From the NCBI RefSeq assembly GCF_014207255.1, contig NZ_JACHCZ010000001.1, forward strand, positions 1,913,378 through 1,977,377: DNA of 64,000 bases, written 5' to 3'. This DNA comes from Pseudomonas sp. JAI120 (GTDB taxonomy: Bacteria; Pseudomonadota; Gammaproteobacteria; Pseudomonadales; Pseudomonadaceae). This document shows positions 8,749 to 16,744 of the stretch, piece by piece (the first letter of the stretch is position 1; the number at the start of each line of letters is the position of its first letter). The position numbers and the translations under genes were made by a program. The notes below the pieces were generated by a model. It was not told the origin of the DNA. It did not search any database and saw only the letters and a program-made list of their open reading frames with translations.

Positions 8749-10095
8749 TTACTCGGCAGCGGGTGCTTCTGGCTTGCGACGCTTGAGCGGCGCCATGCCG
8801 TCCTTGCTGACGAGCGAGAGGTTGTCGGTCTTCGGCCGGTTGGCGATCTTGCGCTTGGTCGGCGACTTGGCACCGGCCTTTTTCTTGTCGCCCTTGGCGT
8901 CGGTCTTTTTCTTCTTCACGCCAACCGCCTTGCCCGACGCCTTGACCTTTTTCGGCCCGGTGTAGGTGCCTTTGACCTCCTTGATGGTGCGGCGCTCGAA
9001 CGACTGCTTGAGGTAGCGCTCGATGCTCGACATCAGGTTCCAGTCGCCGTGGCAGATCAGCGAAATCGCCAGGCCATCGTTGCCGGCACGCCCCGTACGG
9101 CCGATACGGTGCACGTACTCGTCGCCGCTGCGTGGCATGTCGAAGTTGATGACCATGTCCAGGCCGTCCACGTCCAGGCCGCGCGCGGCAACGTCGGTGG
9201 CGACCAGGATCTTCACGCCGCCGGCCTTGAGGCGGTCAATGGCCAGTTTACGGTCCTTCTGGTCTTTCTCGCCGTGCAGCACGAACGCCTTGTAGTCCTG
9301 GGCCACCAGACGACCGTATATGCGGTCTGCGGCAGCGCGGGTGTTGGTGAACACGATGGCCTTCTGATAGGTCTCGTTGGCCAGCAGCCAGTTGAGGATC
9401 TGTTCCTTGTGCACGTTGTGGTCAGCGGTGACGATCTGCTGGCGCGTGGTGGCGTTCAGGTCGCTGACGTTGTTGACCTGCAGGTGCTCAGGGTTGTTCA
9501 GGACCTTGGCGACCATGTCACGCAGGGTCGAACCGCCGGTGGTGGCGGAGAACAGCATGGTCTGCTGGCGATTCACGCATTCAGCCACCAGGCGCTGCAC
9601 GTCGTCGGCAAAGCCCATGTCGAGCATGCGGTCGGCTTCGTCGAGTACCAGCACTTCGACTTCCTTGAGGTCAAGGTTACCGGCGTTGAGTTGCTCGATC
9701 ATGCGGCCCGGCGTACCGATCAGGATGTCCGGCACCTTGCGCAGCATGGCGGCCTGGACCTTGAAGTCTTCGCCACCGGTGATCAGGCCGGACTTGATGA
9801 AGGTGAACTGCGAGAAGCGCTCGACCTCCTTCAAGGTTTGCTGGGCCAGCTCGCGGGTTGGCAGCAGGATCAGGGTCTTGATGCTGACGCGGACTTTGGC
9901 CGGGCCGATCAGGCGATTGAGAATCGGCAGGACGAAAGCGGCGGTCTTGCCACTCCCGGTTTGAGCCGTCACCCGCAGGTCACGCCCTTCGAGCGCGAGC
10001 GGGATGGCCGCTGCTTGCACAGGCGTAGGCTCGACAAATTTCAGCTCGGCCACGGCTTTGAGCAGGCGTTCGTGCAGGGCGAATTGGGAAAACAC
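8749..10095 (-). CDS. DEAD-box ATP-dependent RNA helicase
   Basis: A 448-residue RNA helicase with all core motifs in order: Q-motif (EPTPVQAAAIP), AQTGSGKTA, PTRELA, LDEADRMLDMG, SAT, then ARGLD and HRIGRTGR in the second RecA lobe. A Lys-rich disordered tail follows from about 375 and probably binds RNA or ribosome precursors. I choose the GTG at 10095, preceded by CGAGGTAG at ideal spacing; this gives the usual N-terminus (M)FSQFALHERLL. Likely roles are ribosome assembly or cold-phase RNA remodelling, by analogy with SrmB/RhlE. Confidence 0.92.
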   Translation of the reverse strand: MFSQFALHERLLKAVAELKFVEPTPVQAAAIPLALEGRDLRVTAQTGSGKTAAFVLPILNRLIGPAKVRVSIKTLILLPTRELAQQTLKEVERFSQFTFIKSGLITGGEDFKVQAAMLRKVPDILIGTPGRMIEQLNAGNLDLKEVEVLVLDEADRMLDMGFADDVQRLVAECVNRQQTMLFSATTGGSTLRDMVAKVLNNPEHLQVNNVSDLNATTRQQIVTADHNVHKEQILNWLLANETYQKAIVFTNTRAAADRIYGRLVAQDYKAFVLHGEKDQKDRKLAIDRLKAGGVKILVATDVAARGLDVDGLDMVINFDMPRSGDEYVHRIGRTGRAGNDGLAISLICHGDWNLMSSIERYLKQSFERRTIKEVKGTYTGPKKVKASGKAVGVKKKKTDAKGDKKKAGAKSPTKRKIANRPKTDNLSLVSKDGMAPLKRRKPEAPAAE

Positions 10096-10288
10096 GGGTG
10101 CTACCTCGAAGAAATACAAAAAATCAGCTGCATAGGGTACCGGTTTCGGGCGTCCAAACCGAGTGTCTTTACGCGAACGGCGCTAATCAATTGCTTTTTT
10201 GTCAGAGTATTTGTCCACGGCATCAACTTTGTTGCACTTAAATGCTCTAATCGCGCCGTCTTGTCTTACAGAAGAATCGGTTTCATCC

Positions 10289-11578
10289 ATGGATATCAAA
10301 CAGCTCTGGCTCAACGTCCAAGACCTTTGGGGCACCCTCGACGAACACCCGCTGCTGCATGCCAGCCTCGGTTTCCTGGTGTTGCTGGTGGTGGCCCTGC
10401 TGCTCGGGCGGGTGGCCCGTTACCTGATCCTCCACGCCGTCAAATTGCTCGGCCGGCAACCGGCGCTGCACTGGCTCAACGACCTGCGGCACAACAAAGT
10501 CTTCCATCGCCTGGCGCAGATGACGCCCTCGCTGGTGATCCAGTTCGGCCTGTACCTGGTGCCCGCCCTGAGCAAGACCGCGATCCTGTTTATCGGCAAC
10601 GTGGCCCTGGCATTGACCATCCTGTTCCTGGTGCTGGCCCTGAGCGCGCTGCTCAACGCCCTGCTGGACATCTACGCCCGCACCGAACACGCGCGTACCC
10701 GCTCGATCAAAGGTTATGTGCAGTTGGCGAAAATGGTGCTGTTCGTGTTTGGCGCGATCATCATCGTCGCCACATTGATTGACCGTTCACCACTGTTGCT
10801 GCTGTCAGGCCTGGGCGCCATGTCGGCAGTGATCCTGTTGGTCTACAAGGACACCCTGCTGTCGTTCGTCGCCAGCGTGCAGCTCACCAGCAACGACATG
10901 CTGCGCGTCGGCGACTGGATCGAAATGCCCCAGGTCGGCGCTGACGGCGACGTGGTGGACATCACCCTGCACACGGTCAAGGTGCAGAACTTCGACAAGA
11001 CCATCGTCTCCATCCCGACCTGGCGCCTGATGTCCGAGTCGTTCAAAAACTGGCGCGGCATGCAGGCCTCCGGTGGGCGACGCATCAAGCGCAGCCTGTT
11101 TATCGATGCCAGCGGCGTGCGCTTCCTGCGTGACGATGAAGAAGTGCGCATGACTCAAGTGCACCTGCTCACCGACTACATCGGGCGCAAGCAGGCCGAA
11201 CTCAAGGCCTGGAACGAAGCCCAGGGTCACAGCGCGCAACTGTCGGCCAACCGCCGGCGCATGACCAACCTCGGCACCTTCCGCGCGTATGCCCTGGCCT
11301 ACCTCAAAAGCCATCCGGACATCCAGCCGAACATGACCTGCATGGTGCGCCAGATGCAAACCACCGCCGAGGGCGTGCCGCTCGAGATCTACTGCTTCAC
11401 ACGCACCACCGTATGGGCCGATTATGAGCGGATCCAGGGGGATATCTTCGACTACCTGCTGGCCGTATTGCCGGAGTTCGGACTGAACCTGTACCAGCAA
11501 CCCAGCGGCACCGATCTGCGCACCGGGATACTGGCGCTGGCACACAATACCCGAACCGCGGAAACCCCGGAGTACTGA
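10289..11578 (+). CDS. MscS-family mechanosensitive channel, YbdG (MscM) type
   Basis: A 429-residue inner-membrane protein: five hydrophobic segments, the last being the MscS pore-like helix (SGLGAMSAVILLVYKDTLL). The beta domain (RVGDWIEMPQVGADGDVVDI ... KTIVSIPTWRLMSESFKN) and a cytoplasmic C-terminal domain follow. The length and the W-R-L-M-S-E-S-F block fit the YbdG branch, which releases solutes on mild hypo-osmotic shock. Start taken at MDIKQLW; an upstream in-frame ATG at 10199 lacks homology-like sequence. Confidence 0.88.
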   Translation: MDIKQLWLNVQDLWGTLDEHPLLHASLGFLVLLVVALLLGRVARYLILHAVKLLGRQPALHWLNDLRHNKVFHRLAQMTPSLVIQFGLYLVPALSKTAILFIGNVALALTILFLVLALSALLNALLDIYARTEHARTRSIKGYVQLAKMVLFVFGAIIIVATLIDRSPLLLLSGLGAMSAVILLVYKDTLLSFVASVQLTSNDMLRVGDWIEMPQVGADGDVVDITLHTVKVQNFDKTIVSIPTWRLMSESFKNWRGMQASGGRRIKRSLFIDASGVRFLRDDEEVRMTQVHLLTDYIGRKQAELKAWNEAQGHSAQLSANRRRMTNLGTFRAYALAYLKSHPDIQPNMTCMVRQMQTTAEGVPLEIYCFTRTTVWADYERIQGDIFDYLLAVLPEFGLNLYQQPSGTDLRTGILALAHNTRTAETPEY

Positions 11579-11897
11579 CAACAATACCGGCGAGGGGCTG
11601 GCAAGCGCCTCGCCGGAAGGTGCGAGAAGCGTTGGAACGGTATTGATCCAATACACCACTGATAAGGCGGCAAGTTCACGTGCAACTTGAGCCACCGCTG
11701 ACGCCCCCCCACAATAAAAGCTGGCAACTATGTGTAGCCGCTGCTGCCGATTATTCAACCGACTTACCCCATAAAGAAAATTCTTCCTATACCTTTAGTG
11801 AATTTCACTACTTGCGCGCACTATTTCTAATCTGTTTTAAAAAAAACCAACGCCTTAGCATCTGGCCATCAAACAACGCCAGCAAAAGGCCCACCTC
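11579..11897. other. Intergenic region with mscM terminator and promoter of the oxidase-cupin operon
   Basis: The first 40 bases hold the mscM terminator. From about 11735 to 11890 the sequence is strikingly AT-rich for this chromosome, with a run of eight A at about 11841-11848, and very probably contains the promoter of the operon beginning at 11898. No known operator recognised. A possible short frame at 11680-11946 has no ribosome site and is not called. Confidence 0.6.
11587..11616 (+). terminator. Terminator hairpin of mscM
   Basis: Perfect 9-bp stem CCGGCGAGG / CCTCGCCGG with a 12-base loop, beginning 8 bases past the channel gene's stop. There is no long T run behind it. Confidence 0.65.
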
Positions 11898-13277
11898 ATG
11901 TTATGGACAACTCAGCTTTCCGATAATGCAGCAGACTTTGTATTAAGCTCGAATGCCGAAGCATTGACCCAATATTGTGGTGCTGGCGCCTTTGCTCAAC
12001 CCTGCGACTTTTATACCCAAAGCCCCTACCAGCGACCTTCGCGGCCGCAGGACGTAACCGATTCAATCATCACCACCTGCCTGACCAGCGACCAGCTTTC
12101 AAACAGTCAGCATCTATTGGCGCAACGGTTGTTATTGAATATCTACGAGCAAGACCTGGTCTTCTTGCCCAAGCCGCCATTGGAACTGGACTTCAAGGCG
12201 TTCAAGCGCTTCTATGATCCGCAGCATGCGGCCAGTGGCAAAAAGATCCGCCCGTTGCTGGAACACTACCTGTACAACTGGCTCAAGGAAGAAGTGCATA
12301 TCAACGGCCCTTGGTGCCTGGACTCTTTTATCGCCCACACCGATAAAGTATTGGATGACGTCGCCCAGTCCGAATCCAAACTCCATGAAGTGCTGACCAC
12401 CAGCCGCCACCCCGAACGTGCCGCCAGGTTTTTCATGACGCAATGCGCAGGAGACTTCCTCAGTGAAGCGTCGGCCATGGCCCGCAACGTGCTGGGTAAC
12501 AGCGGCGTGTACACCAGCGAATTGTTCAAGATCCTGATCGACGAGTACGGCTACGGCGTCGACAAAAAGAAACACAGCACCATTTTTGAAGACATGCTCC
12601 AGGACATGGGCATGTCCCATCACGTGCACCATTACTGGCAGTTCTATACCCCGGCGTCGCTGTCGCTGACCAACTACTTCCACTACGTATCGGCCAACCA
12701 TGGCGAGCTGTTCCGCTATATCGGCGCCATGTACTACACCGAAGCCACATTGGCCCTGACGACCAAGCACCAGTCACGCGCGATCAAGACCATCTTCAAC
12801 GGCAGCGTCTCCACGGACTATTTCGATGAGCATGCCCACATCGATGTGCACCACGGAAGAATGGCCCTCCAGCGCCTGATCATTCCCATGATCAAGCAGT
12901 TCGGCACCAAGATCATCCCCGACCTTATTCGCGGCTTTGAAGAGTTCAGGCTGCTTCAGGACATCGCCGACGAAGAGTTGTATGCCCATATCAAATGGCA
13001 TGACGCGTTCGATGAGCATCGGGCACAGGCAGCGGCGCTCCAGGGCCACAAACCCGTGGACCTGAGGATTACCGAGCCTGAACACGAGTTGTCGGTGCTG
13101 CATACCCACCCGAATGACGAACTGTTCTGGGTCGAATCAGGCGAGCTGGAGTTTGTCGCCAGCCCCGAACTGACGGTGCGCCTCAAGGCCGGCGAAGGCG
13201 TGGTGATTCCCAAGGGAATGCTGCATGGCACCCGCATCACCAGCCCGTCCTGCACGTACACCGTCACCGCCATCTGA
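11898..13277 (+). CDS. SznF-like heme-oxygenase-like diiron oxygenase fused to a cupin
   Basis: A 459-residue fusion: helical N-terminal region (1-120), heme-oxygenase-like diiron domain (about 121-345) and C-terminal cupin (about 380-459). Visible diiron ligands are E190, E216, H226, E282, H312, D316 and H319 (spacing E-x25-E-x9-H-x55-E-x29-H-x3-D-x2-H). The cupin carries HTHPNDE with H402 and H404, and H443 in PKGMLHG. From memory, SznF, which N-hydroxylates N-methyl-arginine and rearranges it to an N-nitrosourea, uses E189/E215/H225/E281/H311/D315/H318 and H407/H409/H448: identical spacing within each domain. I infer N-hydroxylation of a guanidine or amine followed by cupin-driven rearrangement. 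AAGG lies 8 bases before the ATG. It is the first gene of the operon. The actual substrate is unknown. Confidence 0.88.
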   Translation: MLWTTQLSDNAADFVLSSNAEALTQYCGAGAFAQPCDFYTQSPYQRPSRPQDVTDSIITTCLTSDQLSNSQHLLAQRLLLNIYEQDLVFLPKPPLELDFKAFKRFYDPQHAASGKKIRPLLEHYLYNWLKEEVHINGPWCLDSFIAHTDKVLDDVAQSESKLHEVLTTSRHPERAARFFMTQCAGDFLSEASAMARNVLGNSGVYTSELFKILIDEYGYGVDKKKHSTIFEDMLQDMGMSHHVHHYWQFYTPASLSLTNYFHYVSANHGELFRYIGAMYYTEATLALTTKHQSRAIKTIFNGSVSTDYFDEHAHIDVHHGRMALQRLIIPMIKQFGTKIIPDLIRGFEEFRLLQDIADEELYAHIKWHDAFDEHRAQAAALQGHKPVDLRITEPEHELSVLHTHPNDELFWVESGELEFVASPELTVRLKAGEGVVIPKGMLHGTRITSPSCTYTVTAI

Positions 13278-13289
13278 GTGGGCAACCCA

Positions 13290-13604
13290 ATGAAAGCCAT
13301 CAGCCTGAATCTCAACCACGCCAACTATGTGGCCGTGGAGGAAAGAACCTACTTTCTCAAGCGTCATGCGTATTCGACGCAATTGCTGCCCACCGCGTGC
13401 CCCCATCGTGGCGGCCCGCTGCATATGGGCGAAGTGACAGGCGACGGCCAAAGTGTGATCTGTCCCTGGCACGACAACGCCTACAAGGTCTGCAACCTGG
13501 AAAAAAAGGCGCTGCCCACTGTGCGCGTCAGAAACCAGATAAGCACCGTCGTCGGCGACACCGAGCGCTGTGTGCCGCTGCTTAAAATCTCCCGTTACGA
13601 CTGA
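13290..13604 (+). CDS. Rieske-type [2Fe-2S] ferredoxin
   Basis: A 104-residue soluble protein that is a single Rieske domain. The cluster ligands are C37 and H39 (ACPHRGGPL) and C58 and H61 (ICPWHD). There is no catalytic iron domain, so it is an electron carrier and not an oxygenase. It starts 12 bases after the diiron-cupin stop, with GAGTGGG as ribosome site inside the gap, and its last base overlaps the next start. The context suggests it re-reduces the diiron or cupin iron of the first enzyme. An in-frame GTG at 13278 is the alternative start. Confidence 0.88.
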   Translation: MKAISLNLNHANYVAVEERTYFLKRHAYSTQLLPTACPHRGGPLHMGEVTGDGQSVICPWHDNAYKVCNLEKKALPTVRVRNQISTVVGDTERCVPLLKISRYD

Positions 13605-14794
13605 TGAAGCCCATGAATACTAAATCGACACTGACCGCGTTCTATTCAATCGTGACCCTCTTCACCGGCCTCGACATGGCGATTGTCATCGCGATGGTCT
13701 GGTTCGGCCTGGAGACCACCGGCTCAACATTCCTGGTCGGCGCCACCTTGTGCGTGGCGACTGTAGTGCCGTATTTATGCGAGCAATACATCGGCCGGTT
13801 CTTTACCATTGAACTCAGCCTGAAACGGCTGCTGTACATTCGCCTGGCGGCCTTCGCCGCGGTACTGGGGCTGTCGTTTACCCAGGCCGCCCTGCTACCG
13901 ATCGGCTTCCTGGCCATCGCGTTCGTGGTGGGCGTCACCGACTACTTCACCATCAGCACCCTGGAATCGAAAAATACCAAGCTGGTGCTGGCCGGCCTCA
14001 CCGACAGCGATACCTGCGCGCGGTTGATGCAAACCTCCATACAGATCGGTGCCTTCGGCGGTGCGCTCCTGGGCGGGTTGATCGTGGATGTGTTTTCGGT
14101 CAACCAGACGCTGCAGATCATCAGCCTGGCGGCGATTCTCTCGCTCGCGGCCATCCTCCTGGTGGCCGACAACCCCAACGAGCACGCCGCCGAACAGGCC
14201 ACAGGGCCCTCCACTGCGCGTCCGCTGGACCTGCCGCGCAACCTCTACATCCTGATCATCGTGTTGAGCATGATCGGTTTCCATATCGGCGCGTTCAACA
14301 GCCTGGTGCCCATCGTTTTTCAAAAGCTCAATGAGTGGAATGCCACCCTGTTTGGCGTCGCCAGTGGCCTGGCAGGCCTGGGCGCCTTCAGCGCCGCCGT
14401 GTTGCCGCGCATCAAGCTCAACAGCTACGGGGCCATCGCGCTGGTGATACTGGCGGACGTGGCAATCGTCTACTTCCAGAACCTCTACGTGATGATGGCC
14501 GCGGCCTTCCTGCTGGGTTTTTGCATCAACAGCCTGCGGATCCAGTTGCGTAAAACCCTGATCGAGTCGGCGCCCAACGCCCGGGTAGCTGACGTGATCG
14601 CGGCCAAAAGTTCGCTCTACTACCTGCTGGTCAGTGGCTCGGCACCTATGATCCTGACGTTCTTCACCACCTCCGGATTTCTCGGACTCGAAGGCGCCCG
14701 CCTGTTGATGGTCGTCTCCGCCGGCCTGTTGGCCACCGCCGTACTGGCGTGGAACCTGACCCCGGCCGCCGCGCCCACCGCCACCACGGAATAA
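13604..14794 (+). CDS. MFS transporter, probable product exporter
   Basis: A 396-residue protein with about 12 hydrophobic segments in two groups of six around a hydrophilic linker (about residues 188-206, NPNEHAAEQATGPS). It belongs to the broad drug-efflux-like MFS set; an acidic Asp sits in helix 1 (FTGLDMAIV). The start codon overlaps the Rieske stop (TGATG), showing translational coupling. In this operon export of, and resistance to, the pathway product is the likeliest role. No substrate can be read from sequence. Confidence 0.85.
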   Translation: MKPMNTKSTLTAFYSIVTLFTGLDMAIVIAMVWFGLETTGSTFLVGATLCVATVVPYLCEQYIGRFFTIELSLKRLLYIRLAAFAAVLGLSFTQAALLPIGFLAIAFVVGVTDYFTISTLESKNTKLVLAGLTDSDTCARLMQTSIQIGAFGGALLGGLIVDVFSVNQTLQIISLAAILSLAAILLVADNPNEHAAEQATGPSTARPLDLPRNLYILIIVLSMIGFHIGAFNSLVPIVFQKLNEWNATLFGVASGLAGLGAFSAAVLPRIKLNSYGAIALVILADVAIVYFQNLYVMMAAAFLLGFCINSLRIQLRKTLIESAPNARVADVIAAKSSLYYLLVSGSAPMILTFFTTSGFLGLEGARLLMVVSAGLLATAVLAWNLTPAAAPTATTE

Positions 14795-14806
14795 GGAATG
14801 CACGAC

Positions 14807-16024
14807 GTGAAAACCGTACTGATCGTTGACCCGTTCTCCACGGGCAAACTCTACGCGCCCTTGCTCAATGCGCAGGGCATACGGTGCATCGCCGTGATCT
14901 CCACACGCGCCTTGCCTGAACACTTCACCAACGACCTGATCACAGAAAACTTCCATGAGGTGTATGCCTGGGAAGAGAGCCTGTTGATCACCCTGGAAAC
15001 CTTGTCACCGAGCGCCGTGATCGCCGGTTGCGAAACCGCGATCTACCTCACGGACTACCTGACGGAGCTGCTCGACATCCCAGGCAACAGTCGTATCACC
15101 AGCGACCTGCGGCGCAACAAGTTCTCAATGCAGCAGGCGCTGAAAAAATACCAGTTGGCTCACATCGATTCGCACCTGCTGAGCTCACCGAGCCGCATCG
15201 GTGAAGTGCTGGCCAAACTCGACGAGGCGGCCACCTATGTGGTCAAGCCGCTGAACTCGGCCGCCACCGAAGGGGTGGTGTTTGCCCGGGGCAAGCGCGA
15301 AGTGGAGACCGCCTTGAAAAACGCGGCCTGGCAGCAGAAAAACGACCTGGGCGAAGTCAACCTCGGTTTTATCGTGCAGTCGTTCATCGCGGGACCGGAG
15401 TACGTGGTGGATATGGTCGCCTTTGACGGCACCTACATCGTTGCCAGCGTCTGCAAGTACACCAAGATCCAGAAGAACGGCAGCATGTTTGTCTACGAAA
15501 GCCTCGACACCCTCGACCCTCGGGCTGCAGAACTGCAACCGCTGACCGATTACGCCCGCCAGGCGGCAGCGGCCCTGGGCGTGCGGGTGGGGCCGATTCA
15601 CATGGAAATCATCTGGTCTGAGGCCGGGCCGGTGATGATCGAGGCCGGCGGTCGCTTGCACGGGGGCATCGCGCCCCTGCTGTTCCAGCAGGTGTATCAC
15701 CCCGACTTGCTGTCACTGTCGATCGACAGCTACCTCGGCCACCCACGCCCCCAGGCCGATGCGGTCAGCCAGATCAGCCATGGCCGGATCGGTTTTTTCT
15801 GCTCCGATGAACGCCATACCTTCGATCTTCCCTCACCCCAGGCCATACAAAGCGCCCAGGCAGACGAGGCCTATTGCGGGCACCGTTATTTCATCAGCGC
15901 CGGCGATACCACGCCGGTCACGATCGACTTCGCCACCTGTCCGGGGCTGTTCTGGCTGCAAAGTCCTTCGGCGCAGCAACTGGACGTCAGTACCGTCAAC
16001 CTGCGAAAAACACTGTGGGGCTAA
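14807..16024 (+). CDS. ATP-grasp ligase (amino-acid ligase type)
   Basis: A 405-residue ATP-grasp enzyme: N-terminal pre-ATP-grasp domain (KTVLIVDPFSTGKLYAP), lysine-containing ATP-binding segment (TYVVKPLNSAATEGV), central QSFIAGPEYVVDMVAFDG and the catalytic EAGGRLHGG metal/phosphate loop. Relatives include dipeptide-forming L-amino-acid ligases, which activate a carboxylate as acyl phosphate and attach an amine. I choose the GTG at 14807 because AAGGA is 9 bases upstream; an ATG at 14798 abuts that site. It probably conjugates the oxidised amino acid with another amino acid or amine. Partner substrates are unknown. Confidence 0.85.
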   Translation: MKTVLIVDPFSTGKLYAPLLNAQGIRCIAVISTRALPEHFTNDLITENFHEVYAWEESLLITLETLSPSAVIAGCETAIYLTDYLTELLDIPGNSRITSDLRRNKFSMQQALKKYQLAHIDSHLLSSPSRIGEVLAKLDEAATYVVKPLNSAATEGVVFARGKREVETALKNAAWQQKNDLGEVNLGFIVQSFIAGPEYVVDMVAFDGTYIVASVCKYTKIQKNGSMFVYESLDTLDPRAAELQPLTDYARQAAAALGVRVGPIHMEIIWSEAGPVMIEAGGRLHGGIAPLLFQQVYHPDLLSLSIDSYLGHPRPQADAVSQISHGRIGFFCSDERHTFDLPSPQAIQSAQADEAYCGHRYFISAGDTTPVTIDFATCPGLFWLQSPSAQQLDVSTVNLRKTLWG

Positions 16025-16028
16025 GGTT

Positions 16029-16706
16029 ATGAAAAGTCGTTTGATCATCAGAAAGTCAGCCTGTGAGCTGGGCATCAATAATGCGTGCGCCGCCGTTATC
16101 GAAGACATCACCGTCTCGGATGACCAGAGCTTCGTCGGGGTACTGCAAAGTAACCTGAACCACGTGGCCTCGCGCCTTAACGAGCTGGACTCGAACGTCG
16201 TGTACGAAGGGTTTGCCAGGCAGCTCAAAAAACTCGGCTATGAAAATACCGTCAGTGCCAACGAAAAGCTGCTGCGACGCTTCATCGCCAAAGGCGTGTA
16301 TCCCATCAACAACATCGTCGACGCCTATAACGCGGTCGCGATCCGGCATGGGGTCAGCATTGGCGTGCACACCTATCATCAGAAGGACGACATCTACGTG
16401 ATGCGCTCGGATAAGCCGAGGGTGCTACGCCCACTGTTCGCCAAGAAGGCCATCACGATTCCCGTTGGCGATATCGTCTATACCTGCGGTGATGTGCCGT
16501 TGGCGAGCATCGGCAAGGTGGATGCCGATGCCCATGACTTCCGGCTGACGAAAGACTCGTCGAGGTTGTTGGTGGTGATCCTGGGGCATGACGACACATC
16601 GTTCCAATTCAACCAGGCGGTCATCGAAGAACTCGTGGACACCCTGCGTCAGAAAATGCCGAACCTGAGCCATCATTTTCTTGAAACCGTTCGCGATCAC
16701 GCCTGA
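16029..16706 (+). CDS. Free-standing B3/B4 (PheRS-beta editing-type) domain protein
   Basis: A 225-residue protein. The region from about 80 to 200 matches the B3/B4 fold: KGVYPINNIVDAYNAVAIRHG, then a Gly-rich strand (IGVHTY) and the late DSSRLLVVILG and EELVDTL segments. In PheRS the B3/B4 module binds and hydrolyses mischarged tRNA; free-standing copies are poorly characterised. It starts 4 bases after the ATP-grasp stop and is the last gene of the operon. I infer a trans-editing or self-protection role against tRNA charged with the pathway's amino-acid analogue. A tRNA-dependent biosynthetic step is the alternative. Confidence 0.8.
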   Translation: MKSRLIIRKSACELGINNACAAVIEDITVSDDQSFVGVLQSNLNHVASRLNELDSNVVYEGFARQLKKLGYENTVSANEKLLRRFIAKGVYPINNIVDAYNAVAIRHGVSIGVHTYHQKDDIYVMRSDKPRVLRPLFAKKAITIPVGDIVYTCGDVPLASIGKVDADAHDFRLTKDSSRLLVVILGHDDTSFQFNQAVIEELVDTLRQKMPNLSHHFLETVRDHA

Positions 16707-16744
16707 AGCATAGGTCCAGCAGATAGGGCTATTGTGGCCGGCGC

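Noticed and set aside
11680..11946. An 88-codon frame upstream of and overlapping the oxidase-cupin gene start.
   Set aside because: No ribosome site, AT-rich promoter-like sequence and overlap with a well-supported start.
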